Source: Salinicoccus sesuvii
GTDB taxonomy: Bacteria; Bacillota; Bacilli; Staphylococcales; Salinicoccaceae
Length of the DNA stretch: 64,000 nt
NCBI RefSeq assembly: GCF_042648145.1
Contig: NZ_JBHRWV010000012.1
Location: forward strand, 124,001 to 188,000
Reading direction: 5' to 3'
The position numbers and the translations under genes were made by a program. Shown here in pieces: positions 61,841 to 64,000 of this stretch. Every line of letters starts with the position of its first letter. Positions within the stretch are counted from its first letter, which is position 1. The notes beneath the pieces were generated by a model. That model saw only the letters and a list, made by a program, of their open reading frames with translations, was not told where the DNA came from and did no database searches.

Positions 61841-62398
61841 ATGGCAAATGAGAAACGCAGAGTGGTGCTTGATCTTGCTGTCACACTCGATGGATTTATA
61901 GAAGGGCCACAAGGGGAAATTGATTGGTGTATTATGGATCCGGATATGGACTTCACCGCCTTCCTAGCGTCAATTGATACGATTCTTTATGGTAGAAAAA
62001 GTTATGAGCTCTCGGAGTCTCTCAAACCCACTGCAAATACGAATAAAGAGGAGCAGGTTTTATGGCAGCTGATGGAGACCAAAGAGAAATACGTGTTTTC
62101 AAGGACACATGACAATTCCCATGATAACGTCATCTATGTCAATGACAGCATCCCTCAAGTGATTGATCGTATAAAAGCACAGCCCGGTAAAGATCTCTGG
62201 CTGTATGGGGGTGCCGAACTGATTTCTGCTTTTGTTAACTATGAACTTATTGATGAATATCGTCTGTCGATACATCCGGTCGTTCTTGGTAGTGGCAAGG
62301 CGCTATTCGGTGAGCTCGAGCAACGCCTTGATTTAGTATTAAAAAGTACACATGTCTCTCAGTCCGGTGTTGTCCAGTTAATTTATGGCACAGCGTAG
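61841..62398 (+). CDS. Dihydrofolate reductase-like RibD C-terminal domain protein
   Basis: This 185-residue single-domain protein of the RibD_C/dihydrofolate-reductase-like family is similar in layout to Bacillus YwjB/YyaP. VVLDLAVTLDGFIEGPQGEIDW at the N-terminus, ILYGRKSYEL in the middle, and the NADPH-binding LWLYGGAELISAFVNYELIDEYRLSIHPVVLGSGKALF toward the end are typical. The substrate is not known for these stand-alone proteins. An AGGGAG site precedes the ATG. It lies between two unrelated small genes and may be co-transcribed with the next. Confidence 0.87.
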   Translation: MANEKRRVVLDLAVTLDGFIEGPQGEIDWCIMDPDMDFTAFLASIDTILYGRKSYELSESLKPTANTNKEEQVLWQLMETKEKYVFSRTHDNSHDNVIYVNDSIPQVIDRIKAQPGKDLWLYGGAELISAFVNYELIDEYRLSIHPVVLGSGKALFGELEQRLDLVLKSTHVSQSGVVQLIYGTA

Positions 62399-62445
62399 AG
62401 TGGATGATACCAATTGTATCGTATTGAAGAATCGGAGGGTTTACT

Positions 62446-63180
62446 ATGAAATGCACAATCGTTGGTATGTGGGGCGGCTTCCCGAAAAAGAGTGAACCGA
62501 CCTCAGGCTATCTGATCAAGCAGGACGGGTTCCCGATTCTGCTTGACGCGGGGAGTGGTGTGGCCGCTCATGTACAGAACTACGTCGATTTAAATGATCT
62601 GCATCACATTCTCCTTTCACATTACCATTATGATCATTCAGTCGATATCGGTGCATTTCTCTTCGGCCGTAAAATCAGTGCGCAACTTGGTAAGGTAGAA
62701 AAGACACTCAACTTCTATGGTCCCTTCGATAAAGATGTCTCGGCCCAAGTGAATAGGTCCAGACAAAATCTGTTTCGTTCATATGATGAGAACAGTAAGT
62801 TCGAAATTGGACCATTCTCGATTGAATTTCACAAAAATGCCCATACCGTTGAGACATTTGCCATGAAAATCACCGATGATGACGGTAAGGTGCTCGTATA
62901 TACTGCCGATACGAGTTATCGCAAGAGTCTCGTCCGCTTCGCAGAAAATGCCGATGTGCTTATCTCAGAATGCAGTCTTTATGCTGGTGAGGAGGGCGAG
63001 AAAATGGGACATATGAATGCGGACGAGGTCGGTACTCTGGCTGCTAAAGCCGGAGTGAAGCGACTTATTCTTTCCCATCTTCCGCATTATGGAAATCTTG
63101 ACGAACTAGCTGCATCAGCAGAAGCGGCTGGAGGAGAAAACGTCTCACTTGCTAGAACAGGTATGGAGATAGAAGTATAG
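62446..63180 (+). CDS. MBL-fold metallo-hydrolase (YhfI/RNase Z-like)
   Basis: This 244-residue metallo-beta-lactamase-fold protein has a complete zinc motif HYHYDH (His59, His61, Asp63, His64), a further His in KNAHTVETFAMKI, Asp in VYTADTSYR and a late His in LILSHLPHYG. The arrangement is that of ElaC/RNase Z-like small hydrolases such as Bacillus YhfI, but it lacks the long RNase Z exosite arm, so tRNA processing is not indicated. GGAGGG precedes the ATG. The substrate is unknown. Confidence 0.88.
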   Translation: MKCTIVGMWGGFPKKSEPTSGYLIKQDGFPILLDAGSGVAAHVQNYVDLNDLHHILLSHYHYDHSVDIGAFLFGRKISAQLGKVEKTLNFYGPFDKDVSAQVNRSRQNLFRSYDENSKFEIGPFSIEFHKNAHTVETFAMKITDDDGKVLVYTADTSYRKSLVRFAENADVLISECSLYAGEEGEKMGHMNADEVGTLAAKAGVKRLILSHLPHYGNLDELAASAEAAGGENVSLARTGMEIEV

Positions 63181-63244
63181 TCAACTCTCTTCGAATGAAT
63201 TGGACAATTGGATATACCTAAAATGCTGTCCGAATAGAATCGTC

Positions 63245-63280
63245 AAATGCCAGACCAGTGAAGCCATTGGTCTGGCATTT
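63245..63280. terminator. Bidirectional terminator
   Basis: A 13-bp perfect stem (63245-63257 with 63268-63280) containing GCCAGACCA, 10-base loop, A-run on the left and T-run on the right, between convergent genes. Confidence 0.85.
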
Positions 63281-63299
63281 TACTTTTGAAGAACTAACT

Positions 63300-64000
63300 C
63301 TACTTTAAGCAATACCAATTTGGAATCACGGTATTTAAATCATCATACCAATCGAGAATCTCTGCCGCTTGATCTTTGAAAAGTTGGATCTGATCTTCAC
63401 CAAACTGGACACCCCATGGCAAGGATGAGAGTGTATTGGTGCTAATATACAGTAGAAGTAGCTGCCAGAAGTCATGAGGCACATCTCCATCGAAATAGCC
63501 ATCTATCCGTCCCGAAGCAAACTGGGAACTCTGACCAGCACACCAGACAATTCGGTTGAACTCCTCCCAAGGTTCACCAATGTCACAGCGGTTGAAGTCG
63601 ATAATATGGAGTTTCAGTTCCTCATTAATGACCATGTTGCCACAATGGAAATCTCCGTGGTGTGGCACTTGTGCCCTGTTATCAAGGAGATGTCGATGAT
63701 TTTCGATGTAATTAAGGAATAGGTGTCCTTTATCATATTTGTAGTCACATTGCTCGTACATCCGAATCTTATTGTCAATCTTTCGGTTGAACTTCTCGTC
63801 CCATGGCGCTGTTTTCTGATTGCTTGGCAGTGCATGGATCCGTCTTAAGTATTGCCCTGCTTGAACGCCGAGGGCATACTGCTGTTCATTTGTCAGTTTG
63901 GGCAACATTTCTGAGGCCTCGATGCCTTCAATACATGTTAACAATAAATAACTTTGTTCGCCGTAAACCCCATACTCGATAGGCTTTTGGGTCGCAATCC
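63300..64000 (-). CDS. Aminoglycoside phosphotransferase (APH)-family kinase-like protein, 5' end beyond window
   Basis: This is the C-terminal part of an APH/choline-kinase-fold phosphotransferase. The frame stays open to the window edge (upstream residues read PIEYGVYGEQSYLLLTCIEG), so the TTG at 63944 is internal. The catalytic loop HHGDFHCGNMVI (Asp, then Asn) and the metal-binding IIDFNRCDIGEPWEEFNRIVW are clear. Such proteins phosphorylate aminoglycosides, choline, homoserine or other small molecules; most stand-alone copies in this phylum are not proven resistance genes, and no substrate can be assigned here. Confidence 0.85.
   Translation of the reverse strand, partial: IATQKPIEYGVYGEQSYLLLTCIEGIEASEMLPKLTNEQQYALGVQAGQYLRRIHALPSNQKTAPWDEKFNRKIDNKIRMYEQCDYKYDKGHLFLNYIENHRHLLDNRAQVPHHGDFHCGNMVINEELKLHIIDFNRCDIGEPWEEFNRIVWCAGQSSQFASGRIDGYFDGDVPHDFWQLLLLYISTNTLSSLPWGVQFGEDQIQLFKDQAAEILDWYDDLNTVIPNWYCLK

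Noticed and set aside
63300..64000. Aminoglycoside resistance gene
   Set aside because: The family motifs are present, but they are shared by many kinases with other substrates. The N-terminus is outside the window and there is no mobile-element context.
1..64000. Insertion sequences, prophage or conjugative genes
   Set aside because: No transposase, integrase, phage structural or conjugation gene is seen on either strand.

Overview
The window is chromosomal DNA of a low-GC Gram-positive bacterium (Bacillota). The signs are Gram-positive lipoprotein signals, strong AGGAGG-type ribosome binding sites, a CapA/CapB/CapD-type capsule locus, many PTS genes and CcpA-type cre sequences. I think a coccoid Staphylococcaceae relative of the Salinicoccus/Jeotgalicoccus kind is most likely, but this is inference from gene style only. 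There is no rRNA, transposase, phage gene or CRISPR array.

Layout: (1) 1-7911 is the 3' part of a visibly AT-rich polysaccharide locus: glycosyltransferases, UDP-glucuronate 4-epimerase, UDP-HexNAc dehydrogenase, a sugar aminotransferase, a phosphoglycosyl transferase and a formyltransferase. (2) 8080-13658 is a complete ribose operon rbsRKDACB with a perfect LacI/cre-type palindrome. (3) 13732-17493 holds a YciI-like protein, an M20 peptidase with its LysR regulator, and a divergent iron-dependent alcohol dehydrogenase. (4) 17604-23260 is a TetR-controlled operon with an NCS1 permease, two DUF917 proteins and a hydantoinase A-type ATPase. (5) 23497-37339 is a second, larger polysaccharide locus: CapA/B/D, flippase, putative polymerase, glycosyltransferase, two PaaK/CapK-like adenylate-forming enzymes, phosphoglycosyl transferase, aminotransferase, FemAB-like transferase and a DUF218 protein. 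A tandem repeat of about 110 bp sits where a tyrosine phosphatase gene is often found. (6) 37538-40096 is a Tat-dependent two-subunit GMC dehydrogenase. (7) 40247-41275 is an M42 peptidase with a hairpin between its ribosome binding site and start. (8) 41360-47454 is a minus-strand ascorbate-type PTS with PRD regulator and transketolase. (9) 47812-47882 is tRNA-Thr(GGT). (10) 48696-55192 is an ABC importer with an alkaline-phosphatase-superfamily enzyme, a DeoR regulator and a PHP-domain phosphatase. (11) 55369-59633 is a beta-glucoside PTS with phospho-beta-glucosidase and GntR regulator. (12) 59771-64000 holds an acyltransferase, aspartate dehydrogenase, a RibD-like reductase, an MBL hydrolase and a partial phosphotransferase.

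The polysaccharide genes together suggest surface glycans carrying amino sugars that may be formylated (first locus) or acylated/aminoacylated (second locus). The rest is mainly carbon scavenging, with each operon carrying its own regulator and, in several cases, a readable operator. Observations I rate highest are the hairpin-bridged ribosome binding site at 40202-40249, the twin adenylate-forming enzymes beside a FemAB-like enzyme, the phosphoester import/hydrolysis cluster, and the repeat array downstream of capB.
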